Shown here: piece after piece, positions 23,591-36,089 of the stretch
Numbering within the stretch: the first letter of the stretch is position 1
Layout: every line of letters begins with the position of its first letter
From: Gibbula magus
Lineage: Eukaryota > Mollusca > Gastropoda > Trochida > Trochidae
Assembly: GCA_936450465.1 (NCBI GenBank)
Contig: OW388293.1
Coordinates: forward strand, 84,342,134 to 84,406,133
Direction of reading: 5' to 3'
Length of the DNA stretch: 64,000 nucleotides
Made by a program: the position numbers and the translations under genes
Notes under the pieces: generated by a model
The model's input: only the letters and a program-made list of their open reading frames with translations
What the model was told of the DNA's origin: nothing
Database searches by the model: none

Positions 23591-26300
23591 ATGAAACTCA
23601 TGACGATTGATTACTTATCACACTTCAATGAAATTCTAAAACGTTATACACGACAGCCGATAACCTCCCATCACAGCACCTTCATCACTGGACTTTAACT
23701 CAGGACGTTCAAGTTCAATTCACTACTCAATTTACTATCATGGTAATGGTCACCCCGAATGCGATACCTACACTATTAAGTGTTAAAGCGAACTGATTTG
23801 TTATACGATCTTGGAATACAAAAATACTCCCAAGATGATATAGGCAAAATCTTTTTGCTTTCAAGATTGTATAAAACAGGTTTACTGGTGCTTACCGTTT
23901 TCTTGTCTTTGAAAGCTAGACATTCTAATGCATTTGTATAGCGTCTTATATCCAGTGACATTAATATTACCTTGATGTATTATGCACTCACTTACCTACA
24001 TACCGGAGTAGTTTAATTATTCCACGTTAAAAATGATGGGTTATATTGATTCAGCTTAAAATAATGATAAAGGGAAATATATGATCTTGACAAATATCTT
24101 TCTCACATTTTGATTTATATCATCATCACACTTTAACGCTTTATTTTTAAAGTTCATCGTATAGACTTCAATATATAATATTAATACTTTAATACTTTCA
24201 AATATAAAATTTCGCTACCTAGATCAAACTATCCATATGCTGTCACAACGTGTTAAGCTATACACATATTGTTAATATATGTAACTCTTGTTAACCTTAT
24301 TATGCTCTGTTGTAGCCTTGGGTTTATAGAAATATTCAGTACCATCATAACTAGTGTCATTATCCATTAAATAAACCTAATGTTCAAGCCAACTAAGGGT
24401 ACTTCTTAATGTTACAAACCTGAAATAATGTAAAGCGTGTGTTTAAATCCTATCAGTTTGGACTAGAATAATGCATTTTAAACGTCTAGAATCGTATGCA
24501 CAGCTGATTATGAGAGACCATTATTAAACAACATATAAGGTTCTTAATGAATTAGACTTACAAATAATATTTTCCAGGATGCTCTGTATATTATGATATA
24601 TCAATTATGTTTGAAGTAATTATATTGGCATTACATATTTACAATGCATTTACCATTGAATAAATGTGATTTGAATTCATTCAACTAAAAAGAACAAAAC
24701 GCGATAAAGGCAAATTTTCACAATCACATGTTGTGTAGACATAGGTATTGTTCGTCATAATTGTTGATTAAATCTTGATACCCCGAACTAATCAAATTGG
24801 CGCCACCCAGTCTGGTGTCGTTATATATACAAAATGGCGGGAGGGTACAATTAAAACATGGTGACAAAGCACAATTATTTCTCCTACGTAAAATGTCATC
24901 ACAAAATTCAGTTCTTGAATGTAATGGAATATACATGCCGTTAAACAAATAACGCCTTTGTCTGACAATGCAAAGCTAAACCGAAATTAATTTATTACCC
25001 CTAATTAGCGGCAGCCAAATGAGATTCACTGGCATTACACAACTCAATACACGCTGTGCACGGGCCGTGATCACAACTCTTTAATTACCCTATTCTGTTC
25101 AGATACACAGACAGACGGTTAAGGTTTCACCTCACATAGAATATATATAGATATACAACCACCTTTTAGGGTTATGAGAGACTGGATTAAATATAAACAT
25201 GGAAAGTTAATGCTATATATTTGAGTATAAATGTACATACATAAGAGACACAGCTATCCTAATAAAATGTAAACTATATAATCAGTTTCTGGCAATAAAA
25301 CAGATATTGTAAAAAAGTAAAACTAAAGGTAACACCTTTTTTTGTTATAAATGTTTATGATTTGAACAAATGACTTAATTTTTTTTTAAAATAAGGGGCG
25401 GGGTAGCGCAGTGGTAAACGCCATCTACTGTTCTACTGTGTACCCATGATTTCTCTCAGGTATATTTTCATGTTGATATATCAACAAATCTGGAATAAAT
25501 GCTGTTGCATTAATGTGTTATTATGTCTAAACCTTCCTACATTCTCTACATTGAGTTTGTTGTTCCCATATGTCAAATGTTATCATCGATGATATATATC
25601 GAGCACAACTGACAGCTATACTGAAAGTAACTATTTTCCCCCGTTCAGTATAGTGAGAATAACTACAATGCACCAAGACAGGCGTGCGCGCAAATCAATG
25701 TAATTTTGGAAACTTATCTAAAGAAGACATAGTTGGTTTACTAGTAGGTCCTATAGATACGTAAATTGGGTGCACAAATGCGGCTTCATGTATGAAAACG
25801 TAACTCAACTTTAAGTTATTCTGAAATATGTGGCCTTTTGGGATGTATATTCAAGTCGAGCGAGATTATGTGAAAATATGGTATTTTGCCACATATCAAA
25901 GCCAAATCAGATTTTATGAAATATACTATATTTCAGTTTATAATGGTACACAGAAAAATCACTATAAGAAACATCAACATGTAATATCACATCTTTATTG
26001 TTACTCTTTACTCATGGTGAGTGCATCTGTATTTGTTATATGCCCATACGCCGAATATATTGTTGTATAGAAGCAAGATGTGTGTGTCAGGCAATAAAAG
26101 CAACATGAATGACTATGGCGACCTTCAATACACAGATGTATTCTGAACCGCTGTGTATTTGATTTCTGACCCCTTTGGTATATCAATCTGTATCAGTCAA
26201 ATTGCACACCTCGTTAACGAGCTGGAACGGTTGTCCCCGGTTAGGCAGTCTCTTTAATTGATTTAATCAACTCTTAGCCGACAGTTTTGGATGTTTTGGT
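23591..26300. other. Mostly no recognised feature
   Basis: No coding similarity was seen. One tRNA-like A box occurs at 25396 (listed separately). Confidence 0.4.
25392..25430 (+). repeat. Truncated tRNA-like SINE head
   Basis: GGGGCGGGGTAGCGCAGTGG followed by TAAACGCC resembles the 5' end and A box of a tRNA-derived SINE. No B box follows, so it is a fragment. Confidence 0.5.

Positions 26301-26337
<37 letters not shown>
26301..26337 (+). repeat. Poly-G tract of 37 bases
   Basis: An unbroken run of G, then ATGGGTGTGTGG. Length may be affected by sequencing or assembly error. It would be strongly prone to quadruplex formation. Confidence 0.9.
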
Positions 26338-26338
<1 letters not shown>

Positions 26339-27454
26339 TGGGTGTGTGGTATAGTTTAACAACTCCTGTGGGTGCGTGTACTGTTGTTATTGTGAAAATA
26401 ATGCGCTAACGAGAAAGCTTTCTCAATAATACTTACAGCTTTCTCAGTAGACATGAATAACACATGTACAGAGCCATTCAAGATAGAATTATAAGAAAAG
26501 CAAATTACAACAAACTTTAACCCTTTACCATTAAACATGTAACGGCCACGTCCTTGGATAAACTATTACCTGCCTAGCTGATGTAAGTGTGTACACGTCA
26601 TAGGATATATACTATAAGATTTCTAGGAGTCAAAGGGATTGAAGAAATTGTAACACTGTTAACATTGAATATGAATATCCTTTTCTCATTGTTTGTAACG
26701 CCTATAGTAATTTTAGAAATAAATAATTTATCTTATAAGTATACCGGAAACCCCACAATTCATAGCTGTACCCTCTAGTTAACCAATACTGTAAATAATA
26801 CCTGTGTTATATGCCAGTAAATATTTCAAATATGTGAAACTAAGATGTATGTTACGGGCTGATAGCCAATATGTATCCTATGAAAACAAGCAATTCAATA
26901 AATGTCATCCATGTCGGAATACGAAACCAACTTCAAAAGCAACACCTCGCTCTCAAACTTGTATATATACAACATATATGTTGTTTATTACTCGCGGGTA
27001 AATCAAATCAACGGGTACCTTTCATTATTGCAAAGTTGTTAAACAGTAAAAAAAAATACCATCTGAAATGTATTTCACGTAATGCATTACACAAAAAATA
27101 CTCCCTTAGTTTAGGCAATCGTCAATCTTGCAACGTTTATGACCTAAAGAGGTTCTGAATACTCAAGTGTGTATTCTCTAATGTTTTTGTGTATTCGGCT
27201 TATGCCTTCTTAACCGTCGGTCATTCTCACCCTTGTTAACGAGCCGGAGCAAATTCGGCAGTTAATGACTTGCACCTGTTTGGTATCTTGTTAATGAGCC
27301 CTAATTTAGTTAATCAAAAAGAAATGCGAAAAGGGTAAAATATAACAAATAATTATCATTCCAACAGCGCAGTTTTAGATAGTTCATGCAATGATATTGT
27401 TTAAATTAGAGTGAATGAGAATGGTGTGCTTATTATGCTGTATTGGTTATTGTG

Positions 27455-27456
<2 letters not shown>
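26338..27456. other. No recognised feature
   Basis: Non-coding. GTTAACGAGC(C/T)GGA occurs at about 26214 and 27236 with similar surroundings, hinting at an old direct repeat about 1 kb apart. Confidence 0.35.
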
Positions 27457-27492
<36 letters not shown>

Positions 27493-27589
27493 GGGGGGAG
27501 GAGAGAGAGAGACAGAGAGAGAGACAGAGAGACATACAGACAGACAGAGACAGACAGAGACAGACAGAGACAGACAGAAAAAGAGAGAG
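27457..27589 (+). repeat. (GA)n, G17 and (GACA)n compound microsatellite
   Basis: About 25 bases of GA, then a G run at 27482-27498, then GA/GACAGA repeats. The strand is purine-rich almost throughout, so it could form triplex or quadruplex structures. The several open frames across it are low-complexity artefacts. Confidence 0.95.
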
Positions 27590-27894
27590 GTAAATACATT
27601 TGATTCAATAAAATATATGAGCCAACAGAACAGAAGGCTATACAAGGGAAATATAAATGTTGTATGAAATATACAAATGAAAATAAAATAAGATAACCAC
27701 TCCTACATTCAACCACCATCTGTCCGTCCACTCACACACCTCACACTTCCTAATAACCTTAACCACATACATACATTATGGATTTTACAATGAATTATTT
27801 CTTCACACACAAATGATTGTTAACAAACATGGACACATAGACACAAACTCTCACATTCAACCTGTACATCCTTGCACAACTACAGTTCATAACC
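27590..27894. other. No recognised feature
   Basis: A+T-rich stretch with CACACAC-like short runs. Nothing supported. Confidence 0.4.
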
Positions 27895-29340
27895 CCAGGT
27901 GAAACCTAAAGGGGTCTATTTCGTTGCGCGAATCCGTCTGTCCGTCCGTCTTGAAAAATGTATCTGTGTTCTGAAATCAACTCCTCCCACATTTTTATCA
28001 ATCTTTCTGAAACTTAAATGTACACATGCTTTGGATATACATAGGTGTTACGCATGTGCTTTTTGGGACCAATCGGACATGTGTATTTAGAGTATTGTCC
28101 CTTGATAAGAGCATTTGACTTTCTCATTTCAGACCGTGGGTTTAAACTGAACTTATAGCTTGGTTAAGACGTTTGATTTATCAATGATATGTCTTTGAAA
28201 CTCGATAAATGTGTTTTCCTTATCAAAAGACAATTGAAGTAGTCATAGTCATAGCCTTCTAACCTTGACCTTAAAGAGCCATCATGGATGCTGATGAAAA
28301 TAACAAAAAAATTCAAAAAATCCATCTCCGTGAAATAAATACACTTAATTTTTCCCTAATTTTTTCAACCTAAAATAAGCCATGATTTGCATTAATAACT
28401 AAAGGTGTTTTCCAGTCTAAATATAGATCCAGTCTTTTATTTTCAAGCGCAAAGCATTATGGTCTACCTCACATACAGTAAACAAAGACACGAAAGAATA
28501 ACACAAAATATGAGCAATGAAAGATATCGAAATATATATATTTTTTGGCGGTGATTTATTTACAATTACATTTAATTATGTATTTGCTACAGATATTGGA
28601 ATAATTGTTTTACCCAACTAGGTATTTTGCTTGAATTTTATAATTAATGAAATTAAATTTTGTTTCATAATTTGCTGGTCTTATCTCAATAAAAAGAACA
28701 TTAAACAGGAAATAATTTGTATATTCTCAGGACATTTAGAAACATTGTTTGTAAAGCAATCGTCACATTCAGTAATGTGTGACAAGGGTAACTTGCAAGA
28801 GAGACACGTGAAGCACGTGCAGCATATGGGTTGTTATGGCGACTTGCGCTAGAGACGAGCCTTCACGCTTCGGAAGCGCTTGCTGTTTGTGTAGTACGTA
28901 TTACGAAAAAAGGGGATTCTGTTTATATACGTCAGATACCCTTAGCGCGCGCTAGTCGAAGTGGTACTTCTCTTTGAAACCAAATTGCAATTCATTGCCG
29001 TGACATGAAAATTATTTAACATATGCCATGTTGTAGATAAAAGATTTCTCTGGCGAATGACGTTATAAGTATATTTTCCAAAAAATTGAAATACTAACAT
29101 CCGTGATGGCTCTTTAATGAACGACACAACTTTTGAAATTTTAATCTTCCTCAAAAGTTTTAATTTGTCAGGATAGGCCTTTGAAAATGTTGTTTCTGAT
29201 GACACACACTGAGGTCACAACCTTTGACCTTGTGACCTTGTGATCTTGGTGTAGGATGCATTTTCTGAAAAACGTAACTATGGTCATAGGGTTTTTAGTG
29301 ATAGGCCTTCAATATTTGACATGTGTATTTATTGTCACTA
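27895..29340 (-). repeat. GGAC-tailed dispersed element, reverse orientation, split by a nested element
   Basis: It begins with AGGTGAAACCTAAAGGGGTC and TTCGTTGCGCGAA, then CCGTCTGTCCGTCCGTC (27936), the reverse complement of the tails at 35882 and 61800. The body continues to 28270 and again from 29118, ending in CTTTGACCTTGTGACCTTGT. The TTAA element at 28271-29117 separates the two parts. Confidence 0.55.
28271..29117. mobile_element. 847-bp TTAA-flanked non-autonomous element
   Basis: The left end is TTAAAGAGCCATCATGGATG and the right end, reverse-complemented, TTAAAGAGCCATCACGGATG, differing at one base. TTAA on each side fits a piggyBac-type target duplication. No transposase is visible. 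The inner flanks are A+T-rich and weakly inverted beyond the 20 bases. It is nested in the GGAC-tailed repeat. Confidence 0.8.
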
Positions 29341-31689
29341 GATCATTCAGACCTGAATTGTCATACTTCACAAGTTAATAAAAGAAAATCTCATTTGAAA
29401 TGCCGATCAAGATGATAAGATGTAATCTAATCGTAAATTACACTTACATTTAAACTTCTTATTTTGAGGGAAGTTTGTGCATCAAACCCCGGGCGTTCAT
29501 GTTGCATCAAGCCACTCTAGTATTGCATTGTGGAGATACTGAATTAAAAGTTACTGATTGTTCATCGTTTATAGACTTTTTGCAGTACACTATTCATTTA
29601 AACTATTCACATATGACAACACCTGCAGCTCACTCAACTGGTTGTGCTCTACAGTACTATTTAATAAGTATACATGATTATGCAGTATGCCAAAACATAC
29701 ATTCCAAGTTATCCTTTTCTACGCTTTGGTTTACACGTAATTACAGCGTGTGTCAGTAAGAGACATTTTTCACGTATAGATGCAGTACAAAATCGTACAC
29801 TAAAAATTTCCTTGATTAACGTTTCAAATTATGTTGTGTGTTGTAATAATATGAGTTAGTAATCAGCGGTGAAGTGTCGCTAAACTATTTTTAGACGTGT
29901 ACATTTGTATGTCATTTAATTCCATTCTGTGTAACATGTATAATTTGTATTTGAAATAATGATTGTTCTTTTAATGAAACAGCAGTTTAGAGCACATTTC
30001 TTCTTATTCATTTGGATGTTTTAACTATTTCTGGAAAGAATCTATTCTTAACGTTAATGTATCAACATGAAAGGAAGGTAACATAAATTTAATCTTAACT
30101 AGCGATTGCATCGGCATACATTATATTTCTGTCTGTCATTTTGCATAACTCACAGCAGGCTAAATACTGATCGCTTTTTAGGAGGCTTGATTGATCATAC
30201 GTCAGTAGTTCCGGTTTTTACTGTAAGTCACGCATTTATGGTCCACTTCATAACAGCAAATCTGGTTTAGCAAGGTAGAATCAAGAATGCTTTCCCTTAC
30301 ATAGCTCACGCAGTCACGAAACAGGATGTTCGTCGGGATTTGATTGTCTATACAATCACTAGTAAAACTTAGCTGGTGTATTCTGTACCGCAAAAGAAAC
30401 GTCACCATACAATATACAAGATAATTCATTCCACGAGTGATACTCACGACTGAAACAGAGATACATCATGTCTTCAGAAGGAAAACTTAACTAAACCTGA
30501 CATTTTAAAACATTATCTATGCATATTTCTGAGAAACACACCTTTTAAGAATTGGCAATTCTCAAACTCCACGTTTTCGAATCTCCTTAACTAGATGAGA
30601 TAGGAGAGTCAAAAGGGGCTATTTTGGCATTTTATGACATCATACAGTAAAGACGCGTCAACAAATTTAAGTTGAAGAAGGTTAATCATGTCGACACCAT
30701 ATTTTTAAAAATTGTTTTTATGTAGTTTCTACATTTTATACATTTGACTTAAATGCCAAATACTCTGGCCCAAACACATTTTGAAAAAGCGATTTCAACA
30801 CTGCAACTGTATTTGAACTGACATTAAAAGAAAAGTATCATTCTCTAACTATGAAATTGTGAGTACTTCAATAAATATGTGTCCATCATAAATATTCAAA
30901 ATCTACTTTCTCAGACAGCAATATTAAGGGGTTGGTGACATTTGTTTTTCGGTTGAGTACATGATAGTCTTACACTCTGAAAAAGAGTATGTATTCTGAA
31001 AAAAATCAAATATTGAAAAGGAGACTGTAAGAAATGGGATTTTAAGAGAGTCTCCTTTTCAAAGTGTTTGATTAACCTTGAAAAACGGGACATTCACAGT
31101 GTAAACAGCTAAATCAACATCGTGAATAGTATCATATCATATAGATGGCATAGACGGTCCAGGGAAAATATTAATTTGTTCCAAAATGCAATTGCTTGCT
31201 ACTGAAAATATTATCATATTGGGGGGCTTCATTTTTTGGCAAGTACAAATATCATTTTATCCCACTGGCATGAAATACTGTGGGATATATAGTCTTGTCT
31301 TGTCTGTCTATCTGTGATTATGGATACAACTTTTATTTCCTTGAATTAATAAGTAACTCAATGAGTGTTTCATATACTTATGACAGGAGAGGTCGCATTT
31401 AACGTAAATTTGAGTCTTTTATCTGGTAGTGATCATTTACTCCGATATATACAAACTTATAATGGAATATTGATTTTTATGTATTCAACTTGTAAATTCC
31501 CTCCAAAGACATGATAATTATTTACTTTTTGTACACCTTGACATAATTCAATTGAGGGAGTGTTTCATTGCTTAAACGAATCAAGTATATTTATTCAACA
31601 ACTCTTTTCATTGATTGGACGGTATTATTAAGGAACTTATTACACTTTCTTCCAGTTATAGAGCTCTTTATTTCCTTAAGAAAGGCGTG
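29341..31689. other. No recognised feature
   Basis: About 2.3 kb inside the 12-kb candidate with no coding similarity, tandem repeat or inverted repeat that I could define. Confidence 0.4.
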
Positions 31690-32010
31690 CTACATTCCGT
31701 TTGAAGACAATATATTTAATATCATTTAAAATTATATTTGCAAATATTGAATCTCATATAATCATAATATTAACAAACATTTAATCTTGATTTAAGATGA
31801 TATTTACAAATATTCAATCTTTATTAAAGATGATATTCACAAACATTTAATCTGAATTAAATAACATATTTACAAAACTTTACAAATATTTACAATTATT
31901 TACTCCGGATTAAATATGACTAAATATGATATTTACTCCAGGATTAAATAGGACTAAAGATGATATTTACCCCGGGATTAAATAGGAGTAAAGGATTAAA
32001 TATCATTTGT
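31690..32010. repeat. Right GGATTAAA/ATTTAATC cluster
   Basis: Repeated words ATTTAATC, GATGATATTTAC, ACTCCGGATTAAA and GGGATTAAATAGGA, with a tendency to mirror the cluster at 21485-21695. A shared phrase is GGATTAAATATGA/GGATTAAATATTGA. Confidence 0.75.
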
Positions 32011-33144
32011 TTTCCCAGTGTATGGGGTCATTTTGACCTATCCTCGTTAAATGTTAACCGAGTTTGATGAAATTATTTTTTTCGGAAACTATATAGAAGC
32101 CTTATTCTCTCTAACCAATATTTTCACAACTTTGTAATATGTGGTTAGAAGCAACAATCACTACTTGAAAAAGGGCATAAATCGGCGATTCCTGTGGTCA
32201 ACACGGCTCGATGAAAATACTACATTTTCGTTAATCCATGTCCGAATTTCATTAAATAATGTATTTTAGAAACTAGGAATGTTGATATGTCACATAATGT
32301 ATAGCCACAACACATATATGTGTATTCGGGATGATAACAGAATCACGAACTGACATTGTTTGTTTACATTCTATTCCCCGGTCTACCGACTTCAAGCGCT
32401 CAGTAGTTTTTAGTGACATACTCGTATCTTTGTTAATATCATTCATATTTTGATGAGATATAACTTTTTGTAAAATGTAATTATTGACAGCCCGAAACAC
32501 TATATCAGGGCGGATAAAACTGTAGTTATGGCCTGTAAACAAAAACATAGTAAACTCAGCGATGTGCTTCTTCCATTCATGTCTAAAAATAGTATCAAAC
32601 GAAGGTCGTTGATTGATCCTTTCGTAAGGATCAACACTTCTTACCCAATCAAAACGTAGTATTGTGTTACAAACAGCTTCCTTCGTCTTCTCAATCTCTT
32701 TATCGTTGCCATGGACATTCCGTTATTGTATTCGTTCAAGGTAATACTATGGTGAAATCGTCTCTCTAGGCTCTTTTCCCCGAGATGTCGATAGCATTTG
32801 GTTGGAGGTTTAGAAACCAGAAAACATATTGTGTGGAAAGAATAATTATTCTGGTACATGAACAACTTTATTTCATCATAATCAGTTGAAAAATAAAGTA
32901 TATATGCCTTTTTGTATCGGACGTAAGTCGTGACTATCCACGCTCCATTCGCGGTTATTCCGCCTCGTATGCTCACTCAGAAGCCCATCTTCTCTCCTTA
33001 TCGCACTGACAATATTCCTCTACGTTCCTAATTAGCGGGAAATTGAAAGAAAGTTAACCTTTCATTGATTTCTGGTTAGAAAAATCCAAAGTGACATTAC
33101 ACGTCATGGAACATGGCAGTGTTGCCGAGTGAGACCACTGACGC
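32011..33144. other. Unrecognised stretch with one minus-strand open frame
   Basis: A minus-strand frame of 111 residues (32641-32976) runs from just inside the right inverted repeat. It has a basic stretch (IKRLRRRRK) near its end. I recognise no domain and see no second copy, so it is not called as a gene. If the 12-kb element is real, this would be its outermost frame. Confidence 0.3.
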
Positions 33145-33211
33145 TTGATTACCAATATGGTGGATAGACAAGCCGCGACGTCTGATCACGTGACTTCTTG
33201 CACAAGGTCTA
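33145..33211 (-). repeat. Right inverted repeat of the 12-kb candidate
   Basis: TTGATTACCAATATGG, then about 38 bases, then TGCACAAGGTCTA. The outer and inner blocks are exact complements of the left end. ATCACGTGA lies between them. Confidence 0.7.
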
Positions 33212-33559
33212 TACAAGAAACAATAATATCTACCGTTGTTGCATGCAAATGTATTTTAGCTAAGGGTAAGTTTTAAATGAATAGACACAGTCAATTAATG
33301 ATTCATTGGATAGAAAAGTCCTTAATCGGTTCGAAACTAAAAATAAAATGAATATGAATTGAATATGAATTTGGTTAAATGTTTGCTTGATAGACGATGT
33401 CCTGAAACTTGTGTCACCCATGTGCATCATTGAACAAATAAAGACATTCCTGACTCAGCTACCATCAATATTCAACTGGTCTTATATTCGTACTACACAT
33501 AAGGTAGTTTCTCAAAATGAAAAAAGGTATATTGGTAATGGTAAACTGGCAAACGTTTC

Positions 33560-34345
33560 TTACTATCTTGGGTGAACTTTATCATGTCGAAACATGTTTT
33601 CGGTGGCTTGTGAAATGTCATCCGAACAAGCCGAGAAGGCTCTGTTTCCAATTAAGAAGTTCACCTATACCTATAAATCAGTAACTCCAGACATTGCTTT
33701 TAAAATATTTTATTGAAAAATCAAAACTAACCTATTGTACGGGGCAGAGATCTTGGGAACATTGTGTCGAAATAGCATAGACAAAGTGCACTCAAATGTT
33801 TGCAAATTTCTATTACGAGTTGGTTGCTACCCACCCACAAAAGCTATGTAGCTGAATGTGGACGATATCCACTGCACGTTAACTATAAGACACGAGTTCG
33901 TATTGAATAATTCAAATCGATGTTTAGATGATTCTGGGGATGTAAACTGGACCTCAGCGGTGCGAGAGCTATTGTTCCAGTGGCTTGTCTTATGCATGGT
34001 TTAATCAGGATGTAGGCAATAAAGAATTGTTTTTGAACATATTCAAGCAAAGATGTAAGTATATTAATTATCAAGAGTGGTTAACCACCGTGACTTCTTC
34101 CAAATATTTGAACACATATTCAACTTTTAAACTTGAGATAATGCCAGAAACGCATTTGCAAGCATTACCTTCCTCTTATTTGCGCAGAGCACTGACCAAA
34201 TTTCAAAGTGGTATTGCTGGTTTTAACATACAATTATATAGAAGATAAAAAATACAGATAACACCATTGCCATATTGCCTAATAAGCTAGAAAATGAGTT
34301 CCACGTACTACTAGAATGTCCATTATATACTGATTTACGAATCAA
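33560..34345 (+). pseudogene. Decayed LINE reverse transcriptase C-terminal region
   Basis: Broken plus-strand frames match the region after the reverse transcriptase fingers and palm in a common molluscan non-LTR family. EKALFPIKKFTYTYKSVTPD (about 33637) leads to KTNLLYGAEILGTLCRNSID, then KVHSNVCKFLLRVGCYPPT (about 33790). After frameshifts come SYAWFNQDVGNKELF (about 33987) and YLRRALTKFQSGIAGF (about 34180), and the end is ENEFHVLLECPLYTDLR (about 34290). The usual P..R.C..C half of the terminal knuckle is degraded. Catalytic motifs lie upstream and are absent. This is an ancient 5'-truncated copy just outside the right inverted repeat. Confidence 0.7.
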
Positions 34346-34689
34346 ACACTACCATGTTATTATTACAACAACCCTAATCTTCATAACTTCATAACTCTTT
34401 TGAATTTAAAATCAACAAACGTCTAATTGCGTTTAGCCCTGTAATGTTCAAAAGTAAATAAATATATTCATGTCCAGTTAAAATGTACGCAATGTCAAGG
34501 CGCTTCGGATTGTATCTTACTATGAATGTCAATGTACTGTTGGCCTCATGGCCATTCATACAAATAAAATCATCTGTCACGTCAATACACATTAACTTTA
34601 GTTCAATAACTAGTTGCAGTCTATAAGATTGTGCTCTTAATTATGTGCTCTGAGACAATTCCGTAGTTATCAATACTTAATAGTGTATC
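34346..34689. other. No recognised feature
   Basis: Short A+T-rich interval. A minus-strand frame here has no supporting evidence. Confidence 0.4.
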
Positions 34690-35480
34690 CCAAATACTGA
34701 TGTATCCCACCTTAGACAGGATACACATTTAGCCCGCATTGCTTTCCAATAATATTTCCTGCAACGTGGACACGATTTTGTTTTGTCTGTTGGTTTTATC
34801 CTCACGTCATGAAACTAGGTCAGATAAATCTATACCCAAGCAGTAGGATTAGGAGACCGCCTGATCCGATATTCCTTTAAATGAGGCTTAGGGAGACACC
34901 TATTAATAATCTACAATTTAATGTGTATACCCTTTAGCTACTACGATATCATTCATACTGTTAAACCTCCGATGTTACCAGTATATAATCATGTGTCTGT
35001 GCACACTAGCTTCCCAAATACCAAATAGTACCAAATAGTTTTATCATTTTTTTAAAACTAAATAGAATCACTACTGTTGATAATTGAATGTGCAAAACAG
35101 GGAACGTATTAGGATTCAATCATACCATATTATAATGCCTTTGGACAATTTGTGTGATTATCAATATAGTCTAGGGTCTATATCAATTTCAAGTCATCTC
35201 TCAACGTCTCTGGTGAAGTGATGTAGTTCTCTTGAAATGAAGAGTTTCAGAGTTATTATTCTTCAACCATGGGCAGATTATACATAAACTGTTGCTTCTA
35301 TACATGAAATAATTGTGATGCATTGCTCTGGTTAAACATTTTAAAAATGTGCAAAACATGCTACAGCCCCTTTACAGGAAACATTGACGATTTTGAATTG
35401 TTTAAAACACATTTCAATTTCATCATTAGCATGATGTTCATACTCGATATCATGGATTGAAATCTGACAGGTGTTTTGAA
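34690..35480 (+). repeat. B unit, plus copy 3, middle fragment
   Basis: Matches 9160-10200 and 39050-39570. Landmarks: AGACAGGATACACATTTAGC (34715), GTCATGAAACTAGGTCAGAT (34806), ACCCTTTAGCTACTACGATA (34927), TTTGGACAATTTGTGTGATT (35140), GGTCTATATCAATTTCAAGT (35175). Head and tail are missing here. Confidence 0.7.
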
Positions 35481-35499
35481 ATGAAGAGAATTAGTGAGC

Positions 35500-35960
35500 A
35501 CAGCTTACTCATATACCCCCGATTTTAACATTGGTCAAAGAGAAATGTTTGAAAATAGCCAAAGGGCAACAATGTTTAAACTGTTGTATGAAAATGGCAT
35601 GAATTATGCAAATGAGGGTATGAAACATACAAAAGGCAGATGTACACATCGTGATGATTATATGTATCAAGTTACAAGACATTTGAACAATTAGTATTTG
35701 AGTTATGAGCGGAACAAAAACTGTGAATGGCAAAGTCGAAAAACCGAGAAAATTTGCATAAATTATGCAAAAGAGGGTATGAAACATACAAAAGGCAGAT
35801 GTACACATCATGGTGATTGTACATATCAAGTTTCGTAAAAATTGAGCAACTGGTTTCAGAATTCAAATTAAAATTAAATTTAAAAACCGGACGGACAGAC
35901 GGACGGACGGACGTGCTGACCGCTATATACCCCCGACTTCTTCGTAACCGGGGTATAATT
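35500..35960 (+). repeat. GGAC-tailed element with 159-bp tandem units and terminal hairpin
   Basis: Two near-identical blocks start AATTATGCAA at 35602 and 35761, so the unit is 159 bp. They are followed by CCGGACGGACAGACGGACGG (35887) and a terminal hairpin: TATACCCCCGACTTC then GTAACCGGGGTATA (about 35926-35957). No coding function is supported, although two frames run through the units. Confidence 0.8.
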
Positions 35961-36089
35961 AAACATAATGTGTTGTATGATATCTACAGCATAATATTGT
36001 CATTGAACATGTGTCGATTTATGACGTTTTCTCCGTTCAACACTAAGAAAAATGTCGTCCCTCTAACCACTGTGTCAGATTTTTAAATA

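Larger units (their letters stand above)
21210..33211. mobile_element. Candidate 12-kb element bounded by imperfect inverted repeats
   Basis: The outermost 13 bases, TAGACCTTGTGCA, occur at 21210 and inverted at 33211. A second block, CCATATTGGTAATCAA, lies inside each end (21247-21262 and 33145-33160, inverted). Both ends also carry GGATTAAA-rich clusters nearby (21485-21695 and 31690-32010). A TA on each side could be a target duplication. Against it: no transposase, integrase or polymerase is visible, and the arms differ in length between the two matched blocks. It may instead be two separate copies of a shorter repeat in opposite orientation. The interior is mostly unrecognised, with other elements nested. 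Confidence 0.4.

Noticed and set aside
26301..26337. A telomeric or G-rich functional end.
   Set aside because: It is a pure G homopolymer with no TTAGGG-type unit.
27411..27731. Several overlapping frames over the GA/G/GACA tract.
   Set aside because: Low-complexity translation on both strands, with no support outside the tract.
32641..32976. A 111-residue minus-strand frame near the right inverted repeat as a transposase or gene.
   Set aside because: No recognisable domain or catalytic pattern, no second copy and no splice evidence. It is noted only as an unassigned frame.
21210..33211. A Maverick/Polinton or other giant DNA element.
   Set aside because: No polymerase B, integrase, protease or packaging ATPase frame is visible, and the inverted ends are too short and imperfect. 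It is kept only as an unclassified candidate.
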